Numbered from the stretch's first letter, positions 1 to 7,720 are shown. The stretch: 17,523 nt of DNA from Pseudomonadota bacterium (GCA_023423275.1 JAFAFW010000084.1:1-17523); one strand, 5' to 3'. Program-made: numbers and translations. Notes: generated by a model not told the origin, from the letters alone.

Positions 1-830
1 GCGAAATAAGCGGCCGGCATGTCATCGACGCGACCCACGAGGCGCACACGACCCTGCAGCCCCGCTGCCGCAATTTGGCGCTTGAGCTCTTCGATGTAAT
101 CGTCGCGCCCGCCTTGATCGCCAGCAAGGATGACGATCCAATCATCGGGTATGGACGGCTGCGATGCGATTGCCGCTGCGGCGCCGATCAGAACGCTTTG
201 ACCTTTGCGGGTCGTCATTCGCGCAGCATGAAGGATCACACGTTGATCCGGCGCGACGCCCCAGGCCGTGCGTAGCTGTTCGACCCGGTCGCTCGACACC
301 CGTGCCGGATCGAAACCATCGTCGATCCCCCGGTAGATGATGCGCATGCGCGCCTCGGGTGTGCCGAAGCGGCTGCGGATCGTATCGGCAATGTAGTTGG
401 AATTGGCGATGACGACGTCGCCGCGCGCCATGATGCTGCTGTACGTCCGCTTGAGGTAGCCATTCACGCTGTAGGCACCATGATAGGTCGTCACGAATGG
501 CTTTTGTGTGCGGCGCGCGGCCATCAAAGCGCTCCACGCTGGCGCGCGGCTGCGGGCGTGCAGCAGGTCAACGCTTTCCTGGGCGATAAGCCGCTGCAAC
601 TTGCGCGCATTGCCAAGAATTGTCAGAGGGTTCTTGCTCGCCGCGTCCATTGCGATGAATTCACCGCCGGCCTGCGTGATCTGCGGCACCAGACGGCCTC
701 CCTCGGCGACGACGAGGGCTCGGCCGCCCGCAGTCACGATGGCCTCGGTGATCTCGACCGTCGTGCGTTCGGCGCCACCGATGTCGAGACGCGGGATGAT
801 CTGCAGTATCGTCGGGCGGTGTTGGGGCAC
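1..830 (-). CDS. Glycosyltransferase family 4 (partial, 3' end outside the window)
   Basis: About 276 codons are visible; the frame is open through the left edge. It starts MPQHRPTILQIIPRLDIGGA (GTG start read as Met), the usual N-terminus of a GT-B fold glycosyltransferase with the GGAER motif of sugar-nucleotide transferases acting on lipopolysaccharide or other surface glycans. Further on come TYHGAY, ANSNYIADTI, RIIYRGIDDGFDP and the start of the donor-binding domain (LHAARMTTRKGQ, ILAGDQGGRDDYIEEL). The GTG at 828-830 is chosen because a TGA lies in frame at 858-860, no ATG lies between, the next internal ATG would remove the GGAER motif, and ACGAGG stands just upstream. It is divergent from the hydrolase with 35 bp between starts. 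Family is clear; the acceptor sugar cannot be told from sequence. Confidence 0.88.
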   Translation of the reverse strand, partial: MPQHRPTILQIIPRLDIGGAERTTVEITEAIVTAGGRALVVAEGGRLVPQITQAGGEFIAMDAASKNPLTILGNARKLQRLIAQESVDLLHARSRAPAWSALMAARRTQKPFVTTYHGAYSVNGYLKRTYSSIMARGDVVIANSNYIADTIRSRFGTPEARMRIIYRGIDDGFDPARVSSDRVEQLRTAWGVAPDQRVILHAARMTTRKGQSVLIGAAAAIASQPSIPDDWIVILAGDQGGRDDYIEELKRQIAAAGLQGRVRLVGRVDDMPAAYF

Positions 831-865
831 ATGGGCCTCGTTGAGACTGGGAGGACATCACTAGG

Positions 866-1651
866 ATGACCGATTCGAACCCGCAATACCTTCAGGTCGG
901 CGAAGGCACGGCTCGTCGGCGGATTGCCGTGCTGCGTGATGCAGGCGCGGAGCCGGAGCTGATCTGGTTGCCGGGCTTCAAATCGGACATGGTCAGCACC
1001 AAGGCCAGCGCGCTGAGTGCGTGGGCGCGCGAGAAGGGATTGGCTTGCACGCGCTTCGACTATAGCGGGCATGGCCAGTCGCAGGGAAGTTTCGAGGACG
1101 GCACCATCAGGCGCTGGCTTGAGGAAACGCGCGAGATTTTCTCTCGCGTGACGCGTGGTCAGGTCATCGTCGTCGGCTCCAGCATGGGCGGCTATTTGGC
1201 GTTGCTGCTGTTGCGTCAATTGCTGGCGGAGGATCCGAAGGAAGCGAGCCGGATCAAGGCGCTGGTTCTCATCGCACCCGCTTGGGATATGACGGAAACC
1301 CTGATGTGGGACAAATTCCCCGAGGATATCCGCCAGACGATCCAGGAGACGGGGGTCTGGATGCGGCCGTCGATTTACGGCGAGCCTTATCCGATCACGC
1401 GCGATCTCATCGAAGACGGCAGACAGCACCTGTTCGGACAGACAACCTGGGACCCAGGCCGGCCGGTGTGCATCCTCCAGGGGCTACAAGATCCAGACGT
1501 GCCCTGGGAGCATGTGTTCGAACTCGAGAAAAAGCTGACCGGCGGCTGGGTCGAGCTCACCTCGGTGCCCGATGGTGAGCATCGACTGTCGCGACCTGAA
1601 GATATCGATCTGCTGTTCCGCTTGATCGAGGAGAACGCGTTCGAGGCTTAA
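866..1651 (+). CDS. Alpha/beta hydrolase, ABHD10-like esterase/thioesterase
   Basis: The 261-residue protein has a complete alpha/beta-hydrolase plan: LIWLPGF near residue 32, DYSGHGQS at 65-72 (oxyanion region), the nucleophile elbow GSSMGG with Ser106, a probable acid Asp209 in GLQDPDVP, and His239 in DGEHRLSRPED. No signal peptide or membrane segment is seen, so it is probably cytoplasmic. Length and the short lid recall bacterial homologues of ABHD10 (acyl-protein thioesterase / acyl-glucuronide esterase), but the substrate is inferred only from resemblance. GGGAGG lies 11 bases before the ATG. It is transcribed away from the glycosyltransferase and ends 4 bp from the stop codon of the convergent lipoprotein gene. 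Confidence 0.9.
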   Translation: MTDSNPQYLQVGEGTARRRIAVLRDAGAEPELIWLPGFKSDMVSTKASALSAWAREKGLACTRFDYSGHGQSQGSFEDGTIRRWLEETREIFSRVTRGQVIVVGSSMGGYLALLLLRQLLAEDPKEASRIKALVLIAPAWDMTETLMWDKFPEDIRQTIQETGVWMRPSIYGEPYPITRDLIEDGRQHLFGQTTWDPGRPVCILQGLQDPDVPWEHVFELEKKLTGGWVELTSVPDGEHRLSRPEDIDLLFRLIEENAFEA

Positions 1652-1669
1652 CCTGCTAGCGGTTAAGCC
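1645..1669. terminator. Perfect hairpin across a convergent gene junction
   Basis: GGCTTAACC (1645-1653) and GGTTAAGCC (1661-1669) form a 9-bp perfect stem with the 7-base loop TGCTAGC. It contains the stop codons of both the hydrolase (TAA 1649-1651) and the lipoprotein (TAG 1656-1658). There is no T-tract on either side, so it may act as a bidirectional pause or mRNA-end structure rather than a classical intrinsic terminator. Confidence 0.4.
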
Positions 1670-3338
1670 ATGCGCTGTGTTCGTAGAAGGAATCCGAACG
1701 AACGGCTGTTTCCAAGGCCATTGCACCCGCCCGTTCAGCAACTGCTTCCGGTACGATCCAGAGCGTGTAGCTGTCGGCGATGACAGGGCGGCGGCACGTC
1801 AACTGACCGGCTGCAACGCGGCAGGTGCGGTCGGCTTCCACGGTACGGCTCTCGCGCCGGTCATGCCTTAGCACCCGCAGGTCGATGGGTTGCACGTCCG
1901 CGGAACGGGCTCCGAGATCGACATTGCGAAACACGCAGGTCAGCGAACGGGAGCAGGATCCGGCCCGTGAGCCGAGCGCAACGCCCGGGCCGAATGCGCG
2001 GCCACGGGGTATTTCATAGGCCGGTTGCGCGGCGCCCTGGCTGACATAGCAGCTCCGGTCCAGACAGATGATGGGGTCACCGGTCTTGTTGAAGCGCCGG
2101 ATGCCGCGATCGCCTGGCTCCATCAGCAGCAGGATCGTGACGCGCGAGCTGGGCCGCAAAGTTGCGAGATCATCGATACCGTCCGCTTCGTCATACGGGT
2201 GGGGTCCGCCAAGTCCGTTCGGGGGCAGCAACATCCGCGGTTCGCCGAACCGGGTTTCGCGGATATGTTTCACCCGCTCGGCCAGACGCTGATATTCGGC
2301 CTCTCGGTCAGCTTCGCGCAGCGCAAGTTCCTGCCGCACGATGCGAGCCTCCTCCAGATCGTTGCGGCGGACCAGCTCAGCCTGACGATTGCGTTCGGCG
2401 ATGTCCGCCAGCGCACGGGCCTGCGCAGCGCGGCGTGCCTCCTCTTCCGCCAGCATCCGCTCCGCCGCCAGCCGCCGCTCTTCGGCGGCGCGACGAAACT
2501 CCAGATCCTCCGCAATCTTTCTGGCTTCAACGTCACGGCGCGCGCGTTCCTCTTCCGCCCGGCGCTGGTGTTCAGCAAAACGGCGCGCTTCTTCCTGCGC
2601 GGCGATCTCGGCAAGACGCCGGGCCTCCTCGGCTTTCCGGCGCTCCTCCGCGGCACGTTCCTGCTCGGCGGCGATGCGGCGAGCTTCGTTCTGCTTCGCG
2701 ATCTCGGCCAGTCTGCGGGCCTCTTCTTCCGCCCTGCGCTTTTCTTCGACCTTGCGGGCTTCTTCAGCCTCGGCGAGACGCTTTTCCTCGGCCAGCTTTC
2801 GCGCCTGTTCCTCCGCCGCGCGTAAACGCTGGGCCTCGGCTTCCGCCTCCGCGCGCTCGATGTCCTTCAACCGCCTTTCCTGAGCGATACGGCGCTCCTC
2901 GGCCTCCGCGCGCGCGCGCGCCAGCATTTCCCGCTCGTCGGCCTTGCGTTGCGCCTTGACCTGCTGTTCCTGCTCAGCCTTTTCCCGTGCGCGACGCTTG
3001 GCTTCCGCTTGCTTCACCTGCGTAGCCGAAGGCTTTCGCTCCGCGGGAGATGATTTCTTCGCCGCTGTTTTGGGTTGGGGTTGATCCAGCGGCTCGGAGA
3101 TGATCTTCACCGCGGGCTGGGATTGGCCGGCCGGCAAGACGACAACGGAGCTTTCAGGCGGCACGCTTGATTCCGCAATCTTTGTTTTCGGGGCCGGTTC
3201 GCCTTCAATGGCGAATTTCTCTGCAAGGGCGTGGGCGGCCTCGTCACCCGCCTCGACGGTGCAAGCCGGTAGCAGGAAAAGAATGGCAAGTGTGACGGCA
3301 ATGGTGGAAAGGCGAGGTCCAGCAGGGGAAAGAGACAT
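1656..3338 (-). CDS. Long coiled-coil lipoprotein with six-cysteine C-terminal domain
   Basis: Starting at the ATG at 3338 the product is 560 residues and begins with a lipoprotein signal: hydrophobic TIAVTLAILFLLPAC with lipobox Cys26. A start 36 codons upstream (3446) would put a non-signal tail before it and is less likely. Residues about 30-100 are Pro/Ser/Lys-rich linker; about 105-360 is an almost uninterrupted Glu/Ala/Arg/Lys coiled coil, TolA-like in composition; about 395-560 is a compact domain with VTILLLMEPGDRG and three cysteine pairs, CLDRSC (425/430), CSRSLTC (462/468) and CRVAAGQLTC (506/515). Outside the lipobox these are the only cysteines, which suggests disulfides in the periplasm. 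I do not recognise the C-terminal domain. A span from membrane to peptidoglycan or the opposite membrane is an inference. It is followed on the plus side by a convergent hydrolase and preceded by 142 bp without a gene. Confidence 0.85.
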   Translation of the reverse strand: MSLSPAGPRLSTIAVTLAILFLLPACTVEAGDEAAHALAEKFAIEGEPAPKTKIAESSVPPESSVVVLPAGQSQPAVKIISEPLDQPQPKTAAKKSSPAERKPSATQVKQAEAKRRAREKAEQEQQVKAQRKADEREMLARARAEAEERRIAQERRLKDIERAEAEAEAQRLRAAEEQARKLAEEKRLAEAEEARKVEEKRRAEEEARRLAEIAKQNEARRIAAEQERAAEERRKAEEARRLAEIAAQEEARRFAEHQRRAEEERARRDVEARKIAEDLEFRRAAEERRLAAERMLAEEEARRAAQARALADIAERNRQAELVRRNDLEEARIVRQELALREADREAEYQRLAERVKHIRETRFGEPRMLLPPNGLGGPHPYDEADGIDDLATLRPSSRVTILLLMEPGDRGIRRFNKTGDPIICLDRSCYVSQGAAQPAYEIPRGRAFGPGVALGSRAGSCSRSLTCVFRNVDLGARSADVQPIDLRVLRHDRRESRTVEADRTCRVAAGQLTCRRPVIADSYTLWIVPEAVAERAGAMALETAVRSDSFYEHSAWLNR

Positions 3339-3480
3339 TGAAGGACGCTCCGCGACAAACGCTTTGGAAAGCCGCAGGGGAGGATTGTTCAATTCTGAAC
3401 CCCTGTCCCCGCAGACCTTCCTCACATACGCGATGACTGGGGCCAAAGAACGGAGGTTGACTGAATGTTTCCTGAACGGG

Positions 3481-4344
3481 TTAGCGAAACAGCAGGTTTT
3501 TCAGGCCTTCGCGATATGTCGGAAAGGCCAATGCAACGCCGAGATCGTCCTTGATCCGCGTATTCCGGACGCGTTTGTTTTCGGAATAGAAGCTGGCCGC
3601 CATTGGGCGAAGATCGGCCTGCTCAAATGCGATTTCCGGCGGCGGCGAAACGCCGAGCAATTCTGCACCGAATGTCACGACATCCTGTGGCGGCGCCGGT
3701 TCGTCATCGGTGACGTTGTAAACGGAATGCCGTCCGGCACCCGCCATGGAGGCGCTCAGCACACGCGCAATATCATCGACGTGAATGCGATTGAAAACCT
3801 GCCCCGGCTTGATGAGCCGCTGCGCCGTCCCCGCTCTGACCTTCGAAAGCGGACCGCGACCTGGGCCGTAAATTCCCGAAAGCCGGAAGATCCGCACGCG
3901 CTTGCCCGTCCGGGCGCTGAAGTCCAGCCAGGCTGTCTCGGCCTCCAGACGTTGACGGCTGCGCTGCGAGAGGGGGCGCGGTGGCGTGTCCTCGTCGATC
4001 CACGCACCTTGCCAATCCCCGTAGACGCCGACGGTCGACAGATAGCCGATCCATTCGAGTGACGGCGCGCGGGCGAGGTCGCCGCCGTGGCAGGCCAGGA
4101 CCGGATCGCCTGAGGCGTTCGGTGGCGCCGAAATGAGAACGTGTGTGGTCTTGGCAATGTCCTCGCGCACGGTTTCGCTGGCGATCCCGCCATCGAACAG
4201 GTGCCCACTCAAGCCGAGAGATCTGACCTCGTTCAGTTTGTCAGGCGAACGTACGGTACCGGAGATTTGCCAGCTCTGCCGGTCAAGTTGCGAGACAAGT
4301 GCGCGCGCGCTGTAGCCTAACCCGAAACAGAATAGTCTCTTCAT
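3481..4344 (-). CDS. Atypical extended SDR, NAD(P)-binding (YeeZ-like)
   Basis: The 287-residue protein begins MKRLFCFGLGYSARAL, a Rossmann glycine motif at residues 8-12, followed by ISGTVRSPDK (cofactor-selective loop), LISAPP, YLSTVGVYGDWQGAWIDED and FRLSGIYGPGRGP, all typical of the atypical SDR group that includes YeeZ. The usual YxxxK catalytic pair is not present where expected (RSRQRLEAE instead), so enzymatic activity is uncertain. The ATG at 4344 is chosen over one seven codons upstream because it overlaps the queG stop codon as ATGA, which implies translational coupling. Third gene of the fzlA-queG-SDR operon. Function in this operon is unknown to me. Confidence 0.85.
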   Translation of the reverse strand: MKRLFCFGLGYSARALVSQLDRQSWQISGTVRSPDKLNEVRSLGLSGHLFDGGIASETVREDIAKTTHVLISAPPNASGDPVLACHGGDLARAPSLEWIGYLSTVGVYGDWQGAWIDEDTPPRPLSQRSRQRLEAETAWLDFSARTGKRVRIFRLSGIYGPGRGPLSKVRAGTAQRLIKPGQVFNRIHVDDIARVLSASMAGAGRHSVYNVTDDEPAPPQDVVTFGAELLGVSPPPEIAFEQADLRPMAASFYSENKRVRNTRIKDDLGVALAFPTYREGLKNLLFR

Positions 4345-5465
4345 GCCGCGATCTCCCGCGCCCACTCCGCTACGACGTCCGGGTCCTGTTCACGCCGGCG
4401 GAAGCGCGCGCCAAGCTGGCGGAAGGTTTCCGGGTCGCATAGTCGCGAAGCCGCCCAGGCTGCCATTGCGCGCACCAGCGGGGATGTATCGCTCGCCAAT
4501 CGCTCGATCTCCGGCAGTAGGCTGGCATCCCCCGAATTTCCAGCGGCGATCAGAACGTTACGGATGAATCGGTCGCGGCCCGTGCGCTTGATCGGGGTGC
4601 CGGCGAACCGTAGGCGGAAGGCTGCATCGTCGAGTTGAAGCAACTCGGCCAGCGGCGGCTCCGTCGTTTCGGGGCGTTTGTGGAAGCGCATCTCACGCGA
4701 GGCTTCAGCGAATTTGTTCCACGGGCATACGGCGAGGCAATCATCGCAGCCGAAAACGCGATTGCCCATCGGCTGCCGGAATTCGACATCGATGTGACCC
4801 GGATGCTCGATCGTCAGGTAGGCAAGGCAGCGCCGCGCATCGAGTTGATAGGGCGCGGGGAAGGCCCCGGTGGGGCAGGCGTCGACGCAGCGGCGGCATG
4901 ATCCGCAGTGATCGACCTCCGGCGCATCGGCGGGCAGGGCGGCGGTTGTCAGGATGGCGCCGAGGAACAGCCACGAACCATGCTCGCGCGAAACAAGGTT
5001 CGTGTGCTTGCCTTGCCAACCGAGACCGGCCGCCTGCGCGAGCGGTTTTTCCATCAGGGGAGCGGTATCGACGAAAACCTTTACGTCTGCCCCGCTGCGC
5101 GCAGCGAACAGCCCGGCCACCTGCTTGAGCCGCCCCTTGACGACGTCATGGTAGTCCTTGCCCTGGGCGTAGCAGGAAATCGCCCCACGTGTCGGGTCTT
5201 CCAGAGCTTTCAGGGGATCGCTGTCCGGCGCGTAGCTGTAGCCCAGCAGGATGACGGAGCGGGCTTCGCTCCACAGGACCTGGGGATCGGCGCGTCTGTC
5301 GGCCGTGCGCTCCATCCAATCCATATCGCCGTGCCGTCCTGCCGCAAGGAAGGCCTGCAACCGGCCGCCGGCCTTGCCGATGCCGGCCGGTGTCGTGACC
5401 CGCACCACGGCAAAGCCGGCAGCGCTGGCGGCGTTGGTCAGAATGTCCTTTAAATGCTGGCTCAT
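4341..5465 (-). CDS. queG: Epoxyqueuosine reductase QueG
   Basis: QueG reduces epoxyqueuosine to queuosine in tRNA, using cobalamin and two [4Fe-4S] clusters. The 374-residue protein shows the family hallmarks: VFVDTAPLMEKPLAQAAGLGW with the catalytic-type Asp133, the first ferredoxin motif CGSCRRCVDACPTGA (Cys187, 190, 193, 197), RRCLAYLTIEHPG with Cys213, the second cluster motif CDDCLAVCPWN (Cys240, 243, 247), and a C-terminal HEAT-like stretch (TSPLVRAMAAWAASRL). The start at 5465 (MSQHLKDIL) fits family length; starts further upstream would run into fzlA. It lies 43 bp after fzlA and overlaps the SDR start by four bases, so the three are likely one transcript. Confidence 0.95.
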   Translation of the reverse strand: MSQHLKDILTNAASAAGFAVVRVTTPAGIGKAGGRLQAFLAAGRHGDMDWMERTADRRADPQVLWSEARSVILLGYSYAPDSDPLKALEDPTRGAISCYAQGKDYHDVVKGRLKQVAGLFAARSGADVKVFVDTAPLMEKPLAQAAGLGWQGKHTNLVSREHGSWLFLGAILTTAALPADAPEVDHCGSCRRCVDACPTGAFPAPYQLDARRCLAYLTIEHPGHIDVEFRQPMGNRVFGCDDCLAVCPWNKFAEASREMRFHKRPETTEPPLAELLQLDDAAFRLRFAGTPIKRTGRDRFIRNVLIAAGNSGDASLLPEIERLASDTSPLVRAMAAWAASRLCDPETFRQLGARFRRREQDPDVVAEWAREIAA

Positions 5466-5508
5466 CTGGCGTTTCGCTGCACGGCAATTCTGGCTGCCTC
5501 GGCAGCCT

Positions 5509-6204
5509 TCAGAAATCCAGATCCTCATAATACGGCGGCGGCGGAGCACCCGGCACCCGATCCGCCAGCAGGCTCCGGAACGATGGACGCGATTTCATGC
5601 GTGCGTACCATACCTTGGCGCTCGGGTACTCCTCCCAAGGCACCTCGCCCAGATAGTCGGCGGAAGATATATGGGCAGCCGCGGCAATGTCGGCAAAGCT
5701 CAACTCGTCGCCAGCCAGCCAGCGCCGCTGATCGGCGAGAAACCCGATATAGCTCATGTGGTAGCGCAGGTTGGCACGGATCGCACGAAGCACCTCCGGA
5801 TCCGGGCTGCGCGGGACTTCCAGCGCGATGCGGGTGTAGAGCTTCTCGTGAAGCAGTTCCTGGATGACTTCACGATCGCACTTGCGATGAAACCAGTCGA
5901 CCAGCCGCCGGACCTCCGAGCGCTCTTCGGTCGTGCCGGGAAACAGTGGCACCGTCTGCCCGTCAAAGGGATGTTCCCGGATCTCATCGGCAAGATATTC
6001 GGAGATGGCATAGGCACCACAGATGACCTTGCCGGTCTCCATTTCGAGGATAGGCAACTCTCCGGCCGGATTGATCGCAAGGAATTCCGGCCGCCACTCC
6101 CAGGGCTTCTCTTCCGTCAGATCGACCTCAATCGCCAGTTCGGCGAGTGCGATGCGGATCGCGCGCGAAAAGGGACAGAGCCGGTAGTGCCTGAGCGTGT
6201 GCAT
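5509..6204 (-). CDS. fzlA: FzlA-type glutathione S-transferase homologue (FtsZ-binding division protein)
   Basis: The 231-residue protein has a GST fold: an N-terminal thioredoxin-like part (MHTLRHYRLCPFSRAIRIAL, INPAGELPILE, AISEYL) and an alpha-helical C-terminal part (WLAGDELSFADIAAAAHISS). Two features point to FzlA, the alphaproteobacterial protein that binds FtsZ and sets filament curvature and constriction rate in Caulobacter: the final residues PPPPYYEDLDF, a tail that from memory is conserved in FzlA and needed for its function, and a Trp near position 37 (PWEW), matching the important Trp38 there. Start 6204 gives about the Caulobacter length (around 230) and has GGAGG immediately upstream; an ATG 15 codons further upstream (6249) is the alternative. 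First gene of the operon with queG and the SDR. A generic GST remains possible. Confidence 0.82.
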   Translation of the reverse strand: MHTLRHYRLCPFSRAIRIALAELAIEVDLTEEKPWEWRPEFLAINPAGELPILEMETGKVICGAYAISEYLADEIREHPFDGQTVPLFPGTTEERSEVRRLVDWFHRKCDREVIQELLHEKLYTRIALEVPRSPDPEVLRAIRANLRYHMSYIGFLADQRRWLAGDELSFADIAAAAHISSADYLGEVPWEEYPSAKVWYARMKSRPSFRSLLADRVPGAPPPPYYEDLDF

Positions 6205-6382
6205 GATCCTCCGAAATCTCTCCTGCGGGGACTGCGTGCATACCGCCATTTCAGAACGGAGGCAGTGTGACGCTTCGGTTAGTCTCGCCGTGCCGTGAAT
6301 CTGCTACACGTGCGCGTCATATGGAATTCGCAAGAGTGCGCCAGCCAAGCCGGGTACTCACACGAATGCACGGGGAAGGCGC
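6205..6382. promoter_or_regulatory. Divergent intergenic region fzlA / uppP
   Basis: These 178 bases separate the divergent starts of fzlA and uppP and must hold promoters for both unless they are transcribed from further away. I could not pick out convincing -35/-10 pairs or a repeated operator. GGGGAAGG lies three bases before the uppP ATG and is its ribosome binding site. Confidence 0.45.
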
Positions 6383-7180
6383 ATGCCGATTTGGCAGGTT
6401 CTGTTGCTGGGCCTTATTGAAGGTCTAACCGAATTCATCCCAGTTTCCTCAACTGCGCACCTTCTTCTGGTGGGGCATTTTCTAGGCTTTCAGTCTCCGG
6501 GCAAGGTGTTCGAGGTTCTTATTCAGCTCGGCGCGATTCTGGCCATCCTGAGTGTCTATGCCGGCAAGCTGATCCGGCTGGCGCTGGACGCCCCGAATGA
6601 TCCGGGCGCTCGTCGGTTCATCTTCAGCATCGTATTGGCCTTCCTTCCCGCTGCCGTGCTCGGTGTCCTCCTGCATAGCTTCATCAAAACCGTGCTGTTC
6701 GAATCTCCGGCGCTGATTTGCACGGTCCTGATCCTCGGCGGTGTTGTTCTGCTGCTCGTGGACCGGCTGACGTTCAAGCCGCGCTATACCGACGTCATGC
6801 AATTTACACCAGGACTGGCCTTCCGTATCGGCCTTTGCCAATGTCTTGCGATGGTGCCTGGCGTCTCGCGTTCCGGCGCGACGATCGTCGGATCTCTGCT
6901 GATGGGCACCGATAAGCGTTCCGCTGCCGAATTTTCCTTCTTCCTGGCCATGCCGACGATGGCCGGAGCGTTTTCGTATGACCTCTACAAGAACTGGGGC
7001 ATCCTCCAGCCCGATGATCTGGCCGGCATCGCGGTCGGCTTCGTGGCGGCTTTCGTCGCGGCGGTGATTGTCGTGCGGTATGTGCTGGACTTCATCACAC
7101 GCCACGGATTCGCGCCCTTCGGATGGTGGCGGATCGCGGTCGGCACGGCCGGTCTCATCGGCTTGGCGTTTTTTGGCTGA
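6383..7180 (+). CDS. uppP: Undecaprenyl-diphosphatase UppP (BacA)
   Basis: UppP dephosphorylates undecaprenyl diphosphate to the monophosphate carrier used for peptidoglycan and O-antigen synthesis; it is an inner-membrane enzyme facing the periplasm and confers bacitracin tolerance when abundant. The 265-residue protein carries both BacA signatures: EGLTEFIPVSSTAHL (residues 13-27, with the ExxxE pair Glu13/Glu17 and Ser23) and PGVSRSGAT (159-167, with Arg163). Several hydrophobic segments fit the multi-pass fold, and the length equals that of the family. It stands alone, divergent from fzlA and convergent with ptsN with 13 bp between stops. Confidence 0.97.
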   Translation: MPIWQVLLLGLIEGLTEFIPVSSTAHLLLVGHFLGFQSPGKVFEVLIQLGAILAILSVYAGKLIRLALDAPNDPGARRFIFSIVLAFLPAAVLGVLLHSFIKTVLFESPALICTVLILGGVVLLLVDRLTFKPRYTDVMQFTPGLAFRIGLCQCLAMVPGVSRSGATIVGSLLMGTDKRSAAEFSFFLAMPTMAGAFSYDLYKNWGILQPDDLAGIAVGFVAAFVAAVIVVRYVLDFITRHGFAPFGWWRIAVGTAGLIGLAFFG

Positions 7181-7200
7181 TCTTCAGCCTGTTTCAGGCA
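7175..7200 (+). terminator. Tandem small hairpins at uppP/ptsN convergence
   Basis: GGCTGA-TCT-TCAGCC (7175-7189) overlaps the uppP stop codon and is followed by CCTG-TTT-CAGG (7188-7198), with a short run of T between. It could end uppP transcription. The T-tract is weak and nothing comparable serves ptsN, so this is tentative. Confidence 0.35.
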
Positions 7201-7661
7201 AGCTGAGAAGCCGCCGCCGGTTCGGAAAGTACGGCATAAAGCGCCGCTGCGTCGGTAGCTGCGCGCAGCCGCGTGATCGTACCGGGCTCCCTCAGCAGTC
7301 TGGAAATGCGGGCCAGGGCCTTCAGATGATCGCCGCTGGCGTGTTCCGGAGCGAGCAGCAGGAAGATCAGGTCCACTGGCTCGTTATCGAGTGAATCGAA
7401 CTCGATCGGATGATCGAGCCGGGCGAACAGGCAGACAATCTCCTTGAGCGGCCGCGCCTTGACGTGCGGAATGGCAATGCCACGGCCAAGCCCGGTCGAC
7501 CCGAGGCGTTCCCGCTGCAGCAAGGTGTCGAACAGCTCGCGGGCCTGAAGCCCGGTCATCTCGGCTGCGCGCTGGCTAAGTTCCTGCAGCGCCTGCTTTT
7601 TACTCTTTGCCTTCAGGGAAGGAATAATACCTTCCGGTGTCAGCAGATCCCCAAGTTCCAT
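7194..7661 (-). CDS. ptsN: Nitrogen PTS regulatory protein PtsN (EIIA-Ntr)
   Basis: PtsN is the last phosphoacceptor of the nitrogen phosphotransferase system; it transports no sugar but regulates potassium uptake, nitrogen and stress responses by binding partner proteins. The 155-residue protein begins MELGDLLTPEGIIPSLKAKS and contains LQRERLGSTGLGRGIAIPHVK with the phosphorylatable His66, then DLIFLLLAPEHASGDHLKALA, the PTS EIIA type 2 pattern. Length is normal. It sits in its usual place downstream of rpoN, but the hpf gene expected between them is a relic here, so ptsN is left with about 690 bp of noncoding leader and may need its own promoter. Confidence 0.96.
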   Translation of the reverse strand: MELGDLLTPEGIIPSLKAKSKKQALQELSQRAAEMTGLQARELFDTLLQRERLGSTGLGRGIAIPHVKARPLKEIVCLFARLDHPIEFDSLDNEPVDLIFLLLAPEHASGDHLKALARISRLLREPGTITRLRAATDAAALYAVLSEPAAASQLA

Positions 7662-7683
7662 GTCGCTAGCATTCCCTTCGAGG

Positions 7684-7720
7684 TCCGGGCTCGATGCCCC
7701 GGAAACCCTTAAGTGGGTTT
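7684..7720. promoter_or_regulatory. Two stacked inverted repeats in the ptsN leader
   Basis: TCCGGG-CTCGATGC-CCCGGA (7684-7703) is followed directly by AAACCC-TTAAGT-GGGTTT (7703-7720 with the shared A). On the ptsN strand they lie about 25-60 bases upstream of the start codon. They lack a T-tract in that direction, so they may be a leader structure or the remains of a hpf-ptsN intergenic attenuator. Function is not established. Confidence 0.3.

Noticed and set aside
2025..2959. Long plus-strand open frames of about 265 codons opposite the coiled-coil lipoprotein
   Set aside because: They are antisense to a repetitive E/A/R/K coiled coil, whose codon pattern leaves opposite frames free of stops; they have low-complexity Ala/Arg/Ser/Pro/Phe/Leu composition and no recognisable domain.
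6390..6410. A sigma-54 promoter-like string TTGGCAGGTTCTGTTGCT
   Set aside because: It lies inside the uppP coding start and the spacing between the GG and GC elements is one base too long.
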